23,163 nt of DNA, taken from assembly GCA_002367715.1 (NCBI GenBank), contig DFDL01000014.1, positions 1 to 23,163 of the forward strand, written 5' to 3'. A model generated the notes under the pieces. That model searched no databases. It was not told where the DNA came from and saw nothing but the letters and a program-made list of their open reading frames with translations. The position numbers and the translations under genes are program-made. Numbering within the stretch: position 1 is the first letter of the stretch; each line of letters opens with the position of its first letter. This document shows, piece after piece, positions 7,045-15,853 of this stretch. The stretch comes from Actinobacteria bacterium UBA3028. Lineage in GTDB: Bacteria > Actinomycetota > Actinomycetes > Nanopelagicales > Nanopelagicaceae.

Positions 7045-8586
7045 TTAACCCTTCACCGTTGCTGATTCATCTGATTTGATATCGAGCCCAATACTCTTAG
7101 CCGAGAAGCCAGAGAGCGCATGCCCACTTGCAAAGAACTTCCGCTTCGAAAGTAGTGACACGAGTGGATGGGTAAAGACGAATACGACCAAGAGGTCAAT
7201 TAAAGTTGTTAGGCCTAATGTGAATGCGAAACCACGTACGCCGCCAACTGCGAAGAAATAGAGCAGCGCCGCTGCAATAATTGAGACTGCATCGGCAACA
7301 ATAATTGTGTGTCTAGCCTTTATCCAGCCAGTCTCAACTGCTGACTGAAGCGAGCGTCCTTCTCGAACTTCATCTCGAATTCGTTCAAAATAAACAACGA
7401 ATGAGTCGGCGGTAATACCCACTGCCACAATCGCGCCCGCGATCCCGGCAAGAGTTAACGTAAATCCGATCCATTCTCCTAGAAGTAAGAATGAAAGATA
7501 TGCAATCGCAGCTGCTACCAAGAGCGAAGCGATCGTTACGATACCAAGCGCTTTATAGTAAATAAATGAGTAAATAAAGACCAATAGGAAACCTAAAAGT
7601 CCAGCCAATAGTCCGGCTTGAAGTTGATCTGATCCAAGAGTTGGCGAAACTTGCAACACTTCACCTTGGTCAAAGGCAAGAGGTAGTGCGCCATATTTTA
7701 AAACATTTGCCAAGTTAGAGGCATCCTCTTGACTAAAACCACCGGTAATTTGCGCGCTGCCACCATTAATCGCTTCATTGATCCGCGGCGCAGATACAAC
7801 TAATCCATCTAGAACAATTGCTACCTGATTCTGAGGTGCGCTAAGTCCAGTCACAGCATTAGTTAGTGCGCCAAACTTCTTTGTACCTTCACCGTTAAAA
7901 TCAATCAATACATACCAACCAGCAGCGCCTTGTTGATCTATCGCAGCGCTCGCCTTAGCAATTTCGCTACCAAGAACTTCCGCCGCAGCCAAAATATATT
8001 TAGCAGAACCTGTGCGATCACAAGAGACAACTGCTACATCTGGTGACTCTGTTGAACCACCTTGTAAATTCTTTATATCTGTACAGTCAATAGCGGCGTA
8101 GCTATCACTTAACTCTTGAGTAACCCCTGTTGGTAGCGTGGCAGCTGTTGTGTCATTTGCTGCTGCGGTAGGAGCACCCTCAACTAAAACTTGTCTAAAT
8201 CTAAGTTCAGCGGTCTGCCCTACTAATTGAACTATCTTCTCGCCAGTCTGACCTGGAACCGAGATTACAATTTGGCGATTTATGCCTGAACCTTGTGCTG
8301 ACACTTCACTCTCTGCAACACCGAGCGAGTTAACTCGTTGTCTAATTATTTCAACGGCTTGATCAATTGCCTCAGTTGTAACTTTTGCGCCTTCACTTGG
8401 CCGTGGAGTTAGCGTCACACTAGTACCACCGCGAAGATCCAATCCAAGATTAATCTTTGTAGCGCCGAGTATCACTGCAACTGCGCTAAAGACGATGAGT
8501 GAGATGGCAAGGATTGCAATTGACTTCACATATTTTGCTGAAGTCTTTGCAGCTTTTGTATTTTGAGAGCTATTAATGGCAGACAT
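7045..8586 (-). CDS. secD: Protein translocase subunit SecD
   Basis: A protein of about 513 residues and partner of SecF. It has an N-terminal membrane helix (about 20-43), the motif INLGLDLRGGTSV (about 46-58), a large extracytoplasmic domain with P1-like and head regions, then five C-terminal membrane helices with GITADSFVVYFERIRDE, the proton-path segment. Length is normal for actinobacteria. Start choice is uncertain: the ATG at 8584-8586 is used, but an in-frame TTG at 8595 adds three residues, and neither has a clear ribosome site. It lies only about 11 nt after ruvB. The yajC gene that often precedes secD is missing here. Confidence 0.94.
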   Translation of the reverse strand: MSAINSSQNTKAAKTSAKYVKSIAILAISLIVFSAVAVILGATKINLGLDLRGGTSVTLTPRPSEGAKVTTEAIDQAVEIIRQRVNSLGVAESEVSAQGSGINRQIVISVPGQTGEKIVQLVGQTAELRFRQVLVEGAPTAAANDTTAATLPTGVTQELSDSYAAIDCTDIKNLQGGSTESPDVAVVSCDRTGSAKYILAAAEVLGSEIAKASAAIDQQGAAGWYVLIDFNGEGTKKFGALTNAVTGLSAPQNQVAIVLDGLVVSAPRINEAINGGSAQITGGFSQEDASNLANVLKYGALPLAFDQGEVLQVSPTLGSDQLQAGLLAGLLGFLLVFIYSFIYYKALGIVTIASLLVAAAIAYLSFLLLGEWIGFTLTLAGIAGAIVAVGITADSFVVYFERIRDEVREGRSLQSAVETGWIKARHTIIVADAVSIIAAALLYFFAVGGVRGFAFTLGLTTLIDLLVVFVFTHPLVSLLSKRKFFASGHALSGFSAKSIGLDIKSDESATVKG

Positions 8587-8597
8587 GGGAGGCAAGT

Positions 8598-9674
8598 CTA
8601 GGCATCTAAGGCTGGTGTGTCGAAAATCCCGAGCTGATTCGGGCTGGGATTTGAGGAGAGGTTTGCCTCACTTTTTGGTGGCTGGAGGCCCAAATGGGCA
8701 TATCCCGCTGCCGTTGCAACCCGTCCTCGCGGAGAGCGCGAGATAAATCCCATTCGAACCAAGAAGGGCTCAGCGAGAGATTCGATTGTCTCGGCCTCCT
8801 CGCCGATAGCCATCGCAAGAGTAGATATTCCGACCGGTCCACCACTAAATTTCTTAACTATTGTATCTAGGACTGCGCGGTCTAAACGATCTAAGCCAAT
8901 TGCGTCGACTTCATACATTTCAAGTGCAGACTTTGCTTCACTGATACCTACCTTCCCATTTGAGTGAACCTCAGCGAAATCACGGACCCGGCGCAATAGC
9001 CGATTAGCAACTCTTGGGGTGCCCCTGGATCTAGCTCCGAGTTCGCTAACCGCTTTCTCATCAATCTCAATATTCATCAGCCCTGCACTTCGCTTAACAA
9101 TTACCGACAGCTCTGCATCGTCATAGAAATCCAATTGCGCAGTAAATCCAAATCGGTCTCGCAATGGACTTGGAAGAAGTCCTGCTCTTGTAGTAGCTCC
9201 TACCAATGTGAAGTGTGGAAGCTCTAGCGGAATCGCTGTTGCGCCCGCACCCTTGCCGACAATTACATCAACTCTAAAATCTTCCATCGCTAAATATAAG
9301 AGCTCCTCTGCCGGTCTAGACATCCGGTGTATCTCATCCAAGAAGAGAATCTCTCCCTCAACTAAAGAGGAGAGTATCGAAGCTAAATCACCAGCATGCT
9401 GAATTGCTGGTCCGCTCGTAATTCGAATCGGAGCGTTCATCTCTGCTGCAATAATCATTGCAAGCGTCGTTTTACCTAGACCTGGTGGTCCTGAAAGTAG
9501 AACATGATCTGCAGGTGTATTTCGATTGCGAGCCGCTGATAGCAATAGATCTAATTGATCTGCAACGCGGCGTTGCCCAACAAACTCCTTTAAGTTTTTT
9601 GGACGTAGCGCAAGCTCTTGAGTTCGCTCAAATTCATCCGAGCCAGTATGAACTACGCGCTCTTCATCTGCCAT
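8598..9674 (-). CDS. ruvB: Holliday junction branch migration ATPase RuvB
   Basis: A 358-residue AAA+ motor that forms hexameric rings on either side of a RuvA-bound Holliday junction and drives branch migration. Walker A is GPPGLGKTT (62-70), Walker B is ILFLDEIHR (about 109-117), sensor 1 is GATTRAG (159-165) and the arginine-finger region is LRDRFG (171-176). A C-terminal winged-helix DNA-binding domain ends with SPRGRVATAAGYAHLG. It starts 2 nt after the ruvA stop and is followed closely by secD. A short acidic-start tail after the winged helix shows no known motif. Confidence 0.97.
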   Translation of the reverse strand: MADEERVVHTGSDEFERTQELALRPKNLKEFVGQRRVADQLDLLLSAARNRNTPADHVLLSGPPGLGKTTLAMIIAAEMNAPIRITSGPAIQHAGDLASILSSLVEGEILFLDEIHRMSRPAEELLYLAMEDFRVDVIVGKGAGATAIPLELPHFTLVGATTRAGLLPSPLRDRFGFTAQLDFYDDAELSVIVKRSAGLMNIEIDEKAVSELGARSRGTPRVANRLLRRVRDFAEVHSNGKVGISEAKSALEMYEVDAIGLDRLDRAVLDTIVKKFSGGPVGISTLAMAIGEEAETIESLAEPFLVRMGFISRSPRGRVATAAGYAHLGLQPPKSEANLSSNPSPNQLGIFDTPALDA

Positions 9675-9676
9675 AG

Positions 9677-10279
9677 CTACTTGCGCCCTTGATTTTGAAG
9701 TGCAAGCTTCAATAGCTTGCCAATATCCAGCTCATCAACTTTGCTTCCAAGATCATTTGCTAGCTCCTCGATGGCCAAATTTGCATCTCGAGCAGTAAAA
9801 CCAAGCCCAATTAACGCACTCTCTAATTGACTGCGCCAGTTACTTGCGGATGAGACTTCTGATCTGGCTGAAAGTTTTAGGTTTGCCACCTTCTCTTTTA
9901 ATTCAAGAACTGCCCTCTGTGCGCCTTTTTTGCCGAGCCCAGGAATCCGTTCTAGAAGAGCTGAGTTCTCACTAGCAATCGCACCTGCTAGCTCTTCGGG
10001 CTCATAAATGGATAAAGCTGATTGCGCAACCTTTGGTCCGATTCCACTGACAGTCTGTAACAGTTCAAAGAATTCACGGGCGGCGCTACGCTCGAACCCA
10101 AAGAGGGTGAGTGAATCCTCCCGAACTACCAACGTCGTAAAAATATCCACATGCTTGCCAACAGCCAGTGAGGCAGCAAATCTTGCTGGTAGGGAAATCA
10201 AAATTCCGACTCCCCCAACCTCAATCACAGCCGAATTAAGAGTTATAGCCTTCACAACTCCTGAGACTGAGGCGATCAT
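9677..10279 (-). CDS. ruvA: Holliday junction DNA-binding protein RuvA
   Basis: A 200-residue protein that binds four-way junctions and recruits RuvB. It has an N-terminal OB-fold (MIASVSGVVKAITLNSAVIEV), two helix-hairpin-helix motifs (VSGIGPKVAQSALSIY and IPGLGKKGAQRAVLELKEKV), and, after a polar linker, the small C-terminal domain that touches RuvB (SALIGLGFTARDANLAIEEL). Length is standard. The ATG overlaps the ruvC stop by 4 nt (ATGA at 10276-10279), which implies translational coupling. Confidence 0.97.
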   Translation of the reverse strand: MIASVSGVVKAITLNSAVIEVGGVGILISLPARFAASLAVGKHVDIFTTLVVREDSLTLFGFERSAAREFFELLQTVSGIGPKVAQSALSIYEPEELAGAIASENSALLERIPGLGKKGAQRAVLELKEKVANLKLSARSEVSSASNWRSQLESALIGLGFTARDANLAIEELANDLGSKVDELDIGKLLKLALQNQGRK

Positions 10280-10815
10280 TTTTTAATCACTTTCATTCTG
10301 CGCGCCTTCTCCTTTGCGACAGCAATTTCAATTCGCGCGTTTCCCGAACCCCGCCAATGATGGCAGATTGCAAGTGCTAAAGCATCGGTTGCATCTACGG
10401 GTTTTGGAATTTCTTTTAACGCTAAGAGCTTGGCAACCATCAGAGCAACCTGCTTCTTATCTGCTCGCCCAGAGCCAGTAACTGCAGCTTTAACCTCAGT
10501 CGGTGTATGCATTGCTACTGGAATACCTGCTCGTGCCGCAATCAGAAGGGCCACACCAGCGGCCTGACCGGTCGCCATCGCTGTTCGAATGTTTAATTGC
10601 GAGAATACTCGCTCAACTGCGATTACATCAGGTTTGTACTTATCAATCCAGATCAACAATTGCGTTTCCAACTCCAAAAGTCGCCTGGAGAGTTCAAGAT
10701 CAGATGGCGTCTTAATTACGCCAACGCCAACCATTGATAATTTCTGAGTAGAGCTTTTATCCACAATACCTAGGCCGCACCTTGTTAATCCTGGATCGAC
10801 CCCAAGTACTCGCAT
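10276..10815 (-). CDS. ruvC: Holliday junction endonuclease RuvC
   Basis: A 179-residue RNase H-fold resolvase that cuts Holliday junctions as a dimer. The four acidic active-site residues are all visible: D7 in GVDPGLTRCG, E68 in VIAVERVFSQLN, and D141 and D144 in VDATDALALAICHH. The enzyme should therefore be active. A basic tail (KEKARRMKVIKK) follows the core. The gene starts one base after the yebC stop and overlaps ruvA. Order ruvC-ruvA-ruvB with yebC upstream is the common bacterial arrangement. Confidence 0.97.
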   Translation of the reverse strand: MRVLGVDPGLTRCGLGIVDKSSTQKLSMVGVGVIKTPSDLELSRRLLELETQLLIWIDKYKPDVIAVERVFSQLNIRTAMATGQAAGVALLIAARAGIPVAMHTPTEVKAAVTGSGRADKKQVALMVAKLLALKEIPKPVDATDALALAICHHWRGSGNARIEIAVAKEKARRMKVIKK

Positions 10816-10816
10816 C

Positions 10817-11566
10817 TTAGAGACTAGCCATTACCTCATCTGATACATCGAAGTTGCCGAAGACATTTTGCACGTCATCTAGCTCTTCAATTGCATCGAT
10901 AAGTGCGAAGACCTTGGCTGCGCCATCTGCATCTAATGGAACAGAGACGGATGGAAGAAAAGAGGTGTCTGCCGATTCATATTCAATTCCGGCGCTCTGT
11001 AGCGCTGTTCTGACTGCAACTAAATCACTTGGTTCACTTACAATTTCAAGGGAATCCCCTAAATCATTAACTTCCTCGGCGCCGACTTCAAGGACTTGCT
11101 CAAGTACTTTATCCTCAGTTACGCCATCGACTTTCGAAACAATTACTACACCTTTGCGATTAAACATGTAAGAGACCGAACCCGGATCTGCCATTGATCC
11201 ACCATTTCGCGTGACCGCAACTCTTACCTCAGATGCCGCGCGATTTCGGTTATCTGATAGACATTCAATCAATAGCGCAACGCCATTTGGACCATAACCC
11301 TCATACATAATTGTCTGCCAGTCAGCGCCACCAGACTCAAGTCCGGCCCCGCGTTTTACCGCTCTATCAATATTGTCTGCTGGCATCGAACTCTTCTTCG
11401 CCTTTACGATTGCATCAAAGAGTGTTGGATTACCTGAAATATCTGCGCCACCATTTCTAGCAGCTACTTCAATTCCCTTGATCAATTTGGCAAAATTCTT
11501 AGCACGTCTGGAATCGATTACAGCCTTCTTGTGCTTCGTCGTTGCCCACTTGGAATGGCCTGACAC
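10817..11566 (-). CDS. yebC: YebC/PmpR-family DNA-binding regulator or translation factor
   Basis: A 249-residue YebC family protein recognised from MSGHSKWATTKHKKAVIDSR at the N terminus, KAKKSSMPADNIDRAVKRG, the YEGYGPNGVALLIECLSDNRNR block, and a C-terminal acidic domain ending FGNFDVSDEVMASL. Family members have been described as transcription regulators and, for some homologues, as aiding translation of proline-rich stretches; which applies here is not visible. The start is GTG at 11564-11566 with AGGGGG about 8 nt upstream. A 48-nt gap to pdxT contains TAnnnT-like boxes (such as TAAACT and TAGAGT on the minus strand), so a promoter for yebC-ruvCAB-secDF may sit there. Confidence 0.95.
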   Translation of the reverse strand: MSGHSKWATTKHKKAVIDSRRAKNFAKLIKGIEVAARNGGADISGNPTLFDAIVKAKKSSMPADNIDRAVKRGAGLESGGADWQTIMYEGYGPNGVALLIECLSDNRNRAASEVRVAVTRNGGSMADPGSVSYMFNRKGVVIVSKVDGVTEDKVLEQVLEVGAEEVNDLGDSLEIVSEPSDLVAVRTALQSAGIEYESADTSFLPSVSVPLDADGAAKVFALIDAIEELDDVQNVFGNFDVSDEVMASL

Positions 11567-11614
11567 GGTCGAACCCCCTATTTGATAACTCTAAGGTTGC
11601 TAGTTTATCTCGAA

Positions 11615-12205
11615 TTATTTACGACAAAGATTTTCAAGGAAGTATTGATGTACTCGTTTATCCCCGGTTAGCTCTGGATGGAAGGCGGTTGCAAGGACCT
11701 TGGCCTGCCTGACGGCTACTGGATGGATCTGACCTGAAACCTCTACGCTTGCAAGGATTTCGACCCCTTCTTCATAGCGCTCAACCCAAGGTGCGCGGAT
11801 GAAAACCCCACGAATAGGCCCACCGCTAATTGCCTTGAAATCGATATCTGCCTCAAAAGATTCGCTCTGTCGTCCAAAGGCATTTCGCCTGACCTGCATA
11901 TCGATGCCACCGAAAGTTTCTTGTCCGGAAGCGGGATCCAAAATTGAATCTGCAACCAGAATCATCCCGGCGCACGAACCATAAGTCGGTAGCCCATTTG
12001 CGATTGCTTTTGATACTGGATCGAAGAGCTCAAAGGTCTTTGCCAATTTACTTATAGTTGTTGACTCGCCACCTGGAATAACTAGACCATTCAGATTAAC
12101 TAAATCAGATGCTCGCTTTACTAAAACCGTATCCACGCCACAATTATTTAGAGTTTCAATATGTTCTCTAAAATCGCCTTGTAGTCCTAGAACTCCGATT
12201 TTCAT
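11615..12205 (-). CDS. pdxT: PLP synthase glutaminase subunit PdxT
   Basis: A 196-residue class I glutamine amidotransferase that releases ammonia from glutamine and passes it to PdxS for pyridoxal 5'-phosphate synthesis. The catalytic triad is visible: C78 in YGSCAGMI, and H176 and E178 in FHPELTGD. The family-specific VIPGGESTT (42-50) forms the oxyanion region. It starts 11 nt after the pdxS stop, so the two subunits come from one message. There is no strong ribosome site (only a GGGCCAG stretch), which suggests coupling to pdxS translation. Confidence 0.97.
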   Translation of the reverse strand: MKIGVLGLQGDFREHIETLNNCGVDTVLVKRASDLVNLNGLVIPGGESTTISKLAKTFELFDPVSKAIANGLPTYGSCAGMILVADSILDPASGQETFGGIDMQVRRNAFGRQSESFEADIDFKAISGGPIRGVFIRAPWVERYEEGVEILASVEVSGQIHPVAVRQAKVLATAFHPELTGDKRVHQYFLENLCRK

Positions 12206-12216
12206 CTGGCCCAGAT

Positions 12217-13116
12217 CTACCAGCCTCGCTCTGCCAATCGATGTGGAACAGGGATATCTGCAACATTGATTCCAACCATTGCCTCACCTAAACCGCGCGA
12301 TGCCTCAGCTACAACTTTAGAATCAGAATAAAATGTTGTTGCTTTAACGCAGGCAGCAGCGCGCTTTGCAGCATCACCTGATTTGAAGATTCCAGAACCA
12401 ATAAATACGCCATCTGCACCTAGTTGCATCATCATCGCCGCATCAGCAGGTGTAGCAATACCACCCGCAGTGAATAGAACTACTGGTAGCTTGCCAGTTT
12501 CAGCAACCTCTTTTACTAGAGCGTAGGGTGCTTGCAATTCTTTTGCGGCAACATATAACTCTTCTTCACGCAACGAGGATAGCCTTCGAATCTCGCCACC
12601 GATTTTTCGCATGTGAGTTGTTGCGTTTGAAACATCACCGGTACCAGCCTCGCCCTTCGAGCGAATCATTGCTGCGCCTTCACTTATTCGACGGAGCGCT
12701 TCTCCTAGATTTGTTGCACCGCATACAAAGGGAATCGTGAAATTCCACTTATCAATGTGATGTTCATAATCAGCTGGGGTAAGAACTTCTGACTCGTCGA
12801 TGTAATCAACGTTTAAGGTCTGAAGGATCTGCGCCTCTACAAAGTGGCCAATACGAACCTTTGCCATTACCGGAATTGATACTGCTGCTTGAATTTTTTC
12901 AATCATATCTGGATCTGACATCCGAGAGACTCCACCTTGAGCTCTGATATCTGCAGGTACCCGCTCGAGTGCCATAACAGCAACTGCGCCAGCATCCTCT
13001 GCAATCTTTGCTTGCTCGACATTGACCACATCCATAATGACGCCACCCTTGAGCATCTCAGCCATTCCGCGCTTAACGCGTGCACTGCCGACTTGGGTCT
13101 CATTGCTCTTAGACAT
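12217..13116 (-). CDS. pdxS: PLP synthase lyase subunit PdxS
   Basis: A TIM-barrel synthase of 299 residues that builds pyridoxal 5'-phosphate from ribose 5-phosphate, glyceraldehyde 3-phosphate and ammonia. Key residues counted from the chosen start are D29 in VIMDVVNVEQA, K86 in MAKVRIGHF (covalent substrate attachment) and K154 in IRSKGEAGTGD. Two consecutive ATG codons occur at 13119 and 13116. The AGGAG at 13123-13127 leaves only 3 nt before the first but 6 nt before the second, so the second is preferred. It is followed by pdxT. This is the deoxyxylulose-5-phosphate-independent B6 pathway usual in actinobacteria. Confidence 0.97.
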   Translation of the reverse strand: MSKSNETQVGSARVKRGMAEMLKGGVIMDVVNVEQAKIAEDAGAVAVMALERVPADIRAQGGVSRMSDPDMIEKIQAAVSIPVMAKVRIGHFVEAQILQTLNVDYIDESEVLTPADYEHHIDKWNFTIPFVCGATNLGEALRRISEGAAMIRSKGEAGTGDVSNATTHMRKIGGEIRRLSSLREEELYVAAKELQAPYALVKEVAETGKLPVVLFTAGGIATPADAAMMMQLGADGVFIGSGIFKSGDAAKRAAACVKATTFYSDSKVVAEASRGLGEAMVGINVADIPVPHRLAERGW

Positions 13117-13155
13117 CATCTACTCCTGTTAGTAATTCTGCTCTGTGGTTGGCAA

Positions 13156-13186
13156 GGCTCAAAGTCTACTTTGACTTTGCCGAGCC
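13156..13186 (-). other. Hairpin spanning the DUF3048 stop codon
   Basis: An inverted repeat with arms GGCTC+AAAGTC and GACTTT+GAGCC, joined by a 6-nt loop and with a 3-nt bulge, covers 13156-13186 and includes the DUF3048 stop at 13166-13168. No T-run follows on the minus strand, so a standard intrinsic terminator is unlikely. It could slow transcription or set an RNA end between DUF3048 and pdxS. Confidence 0.35.
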
Positions 13187-14185
13187 TGCATCCGATATAC
13201 CTTCAGGGTAGGTGAAGGTAGGTTCACCATCGGTTAGTGCGATCCAGACCTGACCATCGGCGAAATTCGCCACAGTTCCATCGGCCAGAGTCCAAATAGT
13301 TCCCACTTCGGCGTTTGGCCGCTGCCAATTTATCTCGATGACTTTGCCGCCCCGAAGAAGGTAGCCGCTGCCACTCCCAACCGTATTGCTATATGGGGTT
13401 ACCCCGCCGACCTTGTCACGGTAGATCGAATCAGTGATTCTGATTTTCTGTATTACAAAGTTTGCCCCGCCTAGCTGTCTGCCATTCGAATCAAGATTTG
13501 GTTTTGAGTTATATGTAAGAAGCCAACGTTTCTCTGATTTAGACCAAGTCGCACCATAACGCGCCGTTGGCCATTTAACTTCTGCCGTCTTTACTTTCTT
13601 TGCACTCTCGGCAATGGCTCCAAATTGCCAACCAATCGATTTAACCTTATCAATCTTGCGACCCTCAACATCAATACTCTTTGTAAGTAGCGCCTGAGCC
13701 TCTAACATCATATTTGTTGGCGCATCGCGCGTTGGATCACTCTTGTAAATTGATGGTGGATTTATTTCAGCACTAATGTTTTCGAGATTTGCGGTAGATA
13801 TTGCCGGACGCAATTTAGATTGTGCGCCGCTATATGCGAAACCAACTCGGCCGTACTGCGCCAGGATTTCAACATCACTAATACGAGCCGATCTAACTGG
13901 ACCAATCACTTTAGGAATCTGATCTGTAAAAACCGCAGCTAACCGAGTTAGTCCGCCTTCTACTTGCTCAATATAAATTACATCAGCGCTATCTAGGCCC
14001 ACTTGAGGATGCGCTGCTTCTGTGTCATCAATCTTGACTGCAAGGACTGGTCCATTTTCCCCAGGTAGGTTTGTCAGAACATTGCGCTCTACTATTTTTT
14101 CTGGTGTGGAGGCAGATTGATTGGTCGGTGATGCGCAAGAGCTCAGGACTATGAGAATCGAGATGGCTGCCAGTAATTTCCTCAT
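13166..14185 (-). CDS. DUF3048 (YerB-like) lipoprotein
   Basis: A 339-residue secreted protein. The N terminus is a lipoprotein signal peptide: basic MRK, a hydrophobic core, and the lipobox LSSC with Cys at residue 17, followed by a Ser/Thr/Pro linker. The body matches the DUF3048 pattern, including PVLAVKIDDTEAAHPQVGL, ADVIYIEQVEGGLTRL, GPVRSARISDVEIL and the C-terminal half with GGKVIEINWQRP and GQVWIAL. The biochemical role of the family is unknown to me; an envelope role is inferred from the signal. The ATG overlaps the stop of the upstream LemA-like gene by 4 nt (ATGA), tying the two envelope proteins into one translational unit. Confidence 0.88.
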   Translation of the reverse strand: MRKLLAAISILIVLSSCASPTNQSASTPEKIVERNVLTNLPGENGPVLAVKIDDTEAAHPQVGLDSADVIYIEQVEGGLTRLAAVFTDQIPKVIGPVRSARISDVEILAQYGRVGFAYSGAQSKLRPAISTANLENISAEINPPSIYKSDPTRDAPTNMMLEAQALLTKSIDVEGRKIDKVKSIGWQFGAIAESAKKVKTAEVKWPTARYGATWSKSEKRWLLTYNSKPNLDSNGRQLGGANFVIQKIRITDSIYRDKVGGVTPYSNTVGSGSGYLLRGGKVIEINWQRPNAEVGTIWTLADGTVANFADGQVWIALTDGEPTFTYPEGISDAGSAKSK

Positions 14186-14688
14186 AGAATGTCATCCTCA
14201 AATGAATACCGCATTGGTAGCGGAGCATGTCCAGCTAATCGGAAGAATCTGACAAAGAATTTACTACGCAAGTTCTGCGCACTTCGCACAGCCTCGGTGT
14301 GAATCGTAATTCCAAGTCCAATCTTCTCGCTGATTGTAGTTAACGAGTTAAGTAAATCCGAATCTATTCCACTTGGTGTTAGAACTTCATCATCTTGTAG
14401 AAGCTTAAGGCTCTGCGCTAGTGCAATCTCGACATTACTCCGTTCAACGATATTAGCCTCACGGGCCTCATAAACCGCTGCCATTAAGACCAGACTAGTT
14501 GCCGCATCGATTTTGGAACTGTTCGCAATCTCAAGTGAAATACCCGCGCGCTTCTGCAACAACACATCCAAGTGCGCCCAAGAAGTTTCAATTCTGTGGT
14601 GCAAACCATCTAGCCTTGAAGCAAGGTAGGAGAGATACCAGCCCGCCAGCACCAGCACAAAAGCCGCAACAATTAGATACTTAGCCAT
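14182..14688 (-). CDS. Small single-pass membrane protein, LemA-like
   Basis: About 168 residues from the ATG at 14686-14688. A hydrophobic helix spans roughly 4-22 (YLIVAAFVLVLAGWYLS), followed by a long helical domain starting RLDGLHHRIETSWAHLDVLL, which resembles the LemA pattern (an N-terminal anchor, then a helix with a W-x-x-L/V-D-V-x-L-x-x-R block). The similarity is weak and was judged by eye. The longer frame back to 14763 lies inside pimA and begins before the membrane helix without support, so it was not used. The start overlaps the pimA end by 8 nt, and the stop overlaps the DUF3048 start. Similar short proteins occur beside this cluster in Streptomyces, from memory. Function unknown. 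Confidence 0.72.
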   Translation of the reverse strand: MAKYLIVAAFVLVLAGWYLSYLASRLDGLHHRIETSWAHLDVLLQKRAGISLEIANSSKIDAATSLVLMAAVYEAREANIVERSNVEIALAQSLKLLQDDEVLTPSGIDSDLLNSLTTISEKIGLGITIHTEAVRSAQNLRSKFFVRFFRLAGHAPLPMRYSFEDDIL

Positions 14689-15853
14689 TTGAGCGCAATC
14701 TATTCCAAAATCTATTCTCAGAGGCCAAAGTAACCTTAGGGTTTCCAGTAACTGACATCTCATAAACCGAGAGAATTGATTGACCTACAACACCCCAGTC
14801 GAAGGAGCTCGCCTTCCCATAACCTGCTGAGGCAAATCTTTTACGACTTTCATCATCTCCCAGAAGTTCAATAATAGTTCTTGCTAGCGAGCTTGTATCC
14901 TCGTTTCTAAAGAGCGAGCCAGAGGCTCCACCATCTAGAAGACTTGAAAATGCCGGTAGATCACTTGCCACAATCGGAGTTTTACATGCCATGGCCTCTG
15001 CCAGAATAATTCCAAAAGATTCACCGCCCGTATTCGGCGCAATATATAGTGCGATTGATTTAAAAAACTGCGTCTTCTCAGATTCTGAGAGTCTGCCCAA
15101 AAAAGTTATCCGATCTTTATAGCGTCCAGGGATCTGATCTCTAAACTCTTCGGCATCACCTGGTCCCGCAACCAATAACCGCAGGTCAGGGATACTTGTA
15201 AGAATCTCTGGAATCGCCTCTAGAAGTACACTAAGGCCCTTTCTTGGTTCATCAAATCTGCCAATAAATCCAATGGTATTTGGAAGAGACCATTCAACCC
15301 TTGCGCCAATTTTAGAAAATTTCTCTAGACTGATTCCATTTGGTATCACTACTGCCTCAGTGTTGTATCGATCTTTTAGCGTTGCTCTTGCCATTTCACT
15401 AACGGCAATTTTTGCCGTGATCTGCTCAATTAATGGATCCAACATAGTTCCGATTGCATTTGCCACCTTCTGCGAATTAGCCGCAGCGTGAAATGTTGCA
15501 ACCATCGGGCCCAAACCTGCCCAGCCAGCCAGCAGTGATAAAGATGGGATTGCAGGTTCATGTAAATGCAGAAGATCAAACTCACCCTTCAAAATCCATT
15601 GCTTAACCCTTGATGATGCAATTGGCCCGAAAATCACCTTCGCAACCGATCCGTTATAAGGAATTGAAATCGGCCGTCCTGCAGAAACTACCCAAGGTTC
15701 TATATCGGCGCTCTCATAAGTCACTGGTGCAAGGACTGAAACTACGTGGCCATTTTCAATCAACCACTCTGCCAACTCTTTAATATGTATCTGTACTCCC
15801 CCTGGCGTATCCCAGCCATAGGGGCAGACAATTCCAATCTTCAATTTACTCAT
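14681..15853 (-). CDS. pimA: Phosphatidylinositol alpha-mannosyltransferase PimA
   Basis: A GT4-family, GT-B-fold glycosyltransferase of about 390 residues that moves mannose from GDP-mannose to phosphatidylinositol, the first step of phosphatidylinositol mannoside synthesis at the inner face of the membrane. Visible features are the start KIGIVCPYGWDTPGGVQIH (acceptor and donor-facing glycine loop), PIPYNGSVAKV-like SIPYNGSVAK, LLHLHEPAIPSLS, the donor-site GFIGRFDEPRKGL and the C-terminal PNTGGESFGIILAEAMA (EX7E-type motif). These correspond closely to Mycobacterium PimA as I recall it. ATG at 15853 is used; an upstream in-frame start at 15901 would lie inside the acyltransferase gene and precede the natural first beta strand. 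It overlaps the acyltransferase by 8 nt. Confidence 0.93.
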   Translation of the reverse strand: MSKLKIGIVCPYGWDTPGGVQIHIKELAEWLIENGHVVSVLAPVTYESADIEPWVVSAGRPISIPYNGSVAKVIFGPIASSRVKQWILKGEFDLLHLHEPAIPSLSLLAGWAGLGPMVATFHAAANSQKVANAIGTMLDPLIEQITAKIAVSEMARATLKDRYNTEAVVIPNGISLEKFSKIGARVEWSLPNTIGFIGRFDEPRKGLSVLLEAIPEILTSIPDLRLLVAGPGDAEEFRDQIPGRYKDRITFLGRLSESEKTQFFKSIALYIAPNTGGESFGIILAEAMACKTPIVASDLPAFSSLLDGGASGSLFRNEDTSSLARTIIELLGDDESRKRFASAGYGKASSFDWGVVGQSILSVYEMSVTGNPKVTLASENRFWNRLRSNG

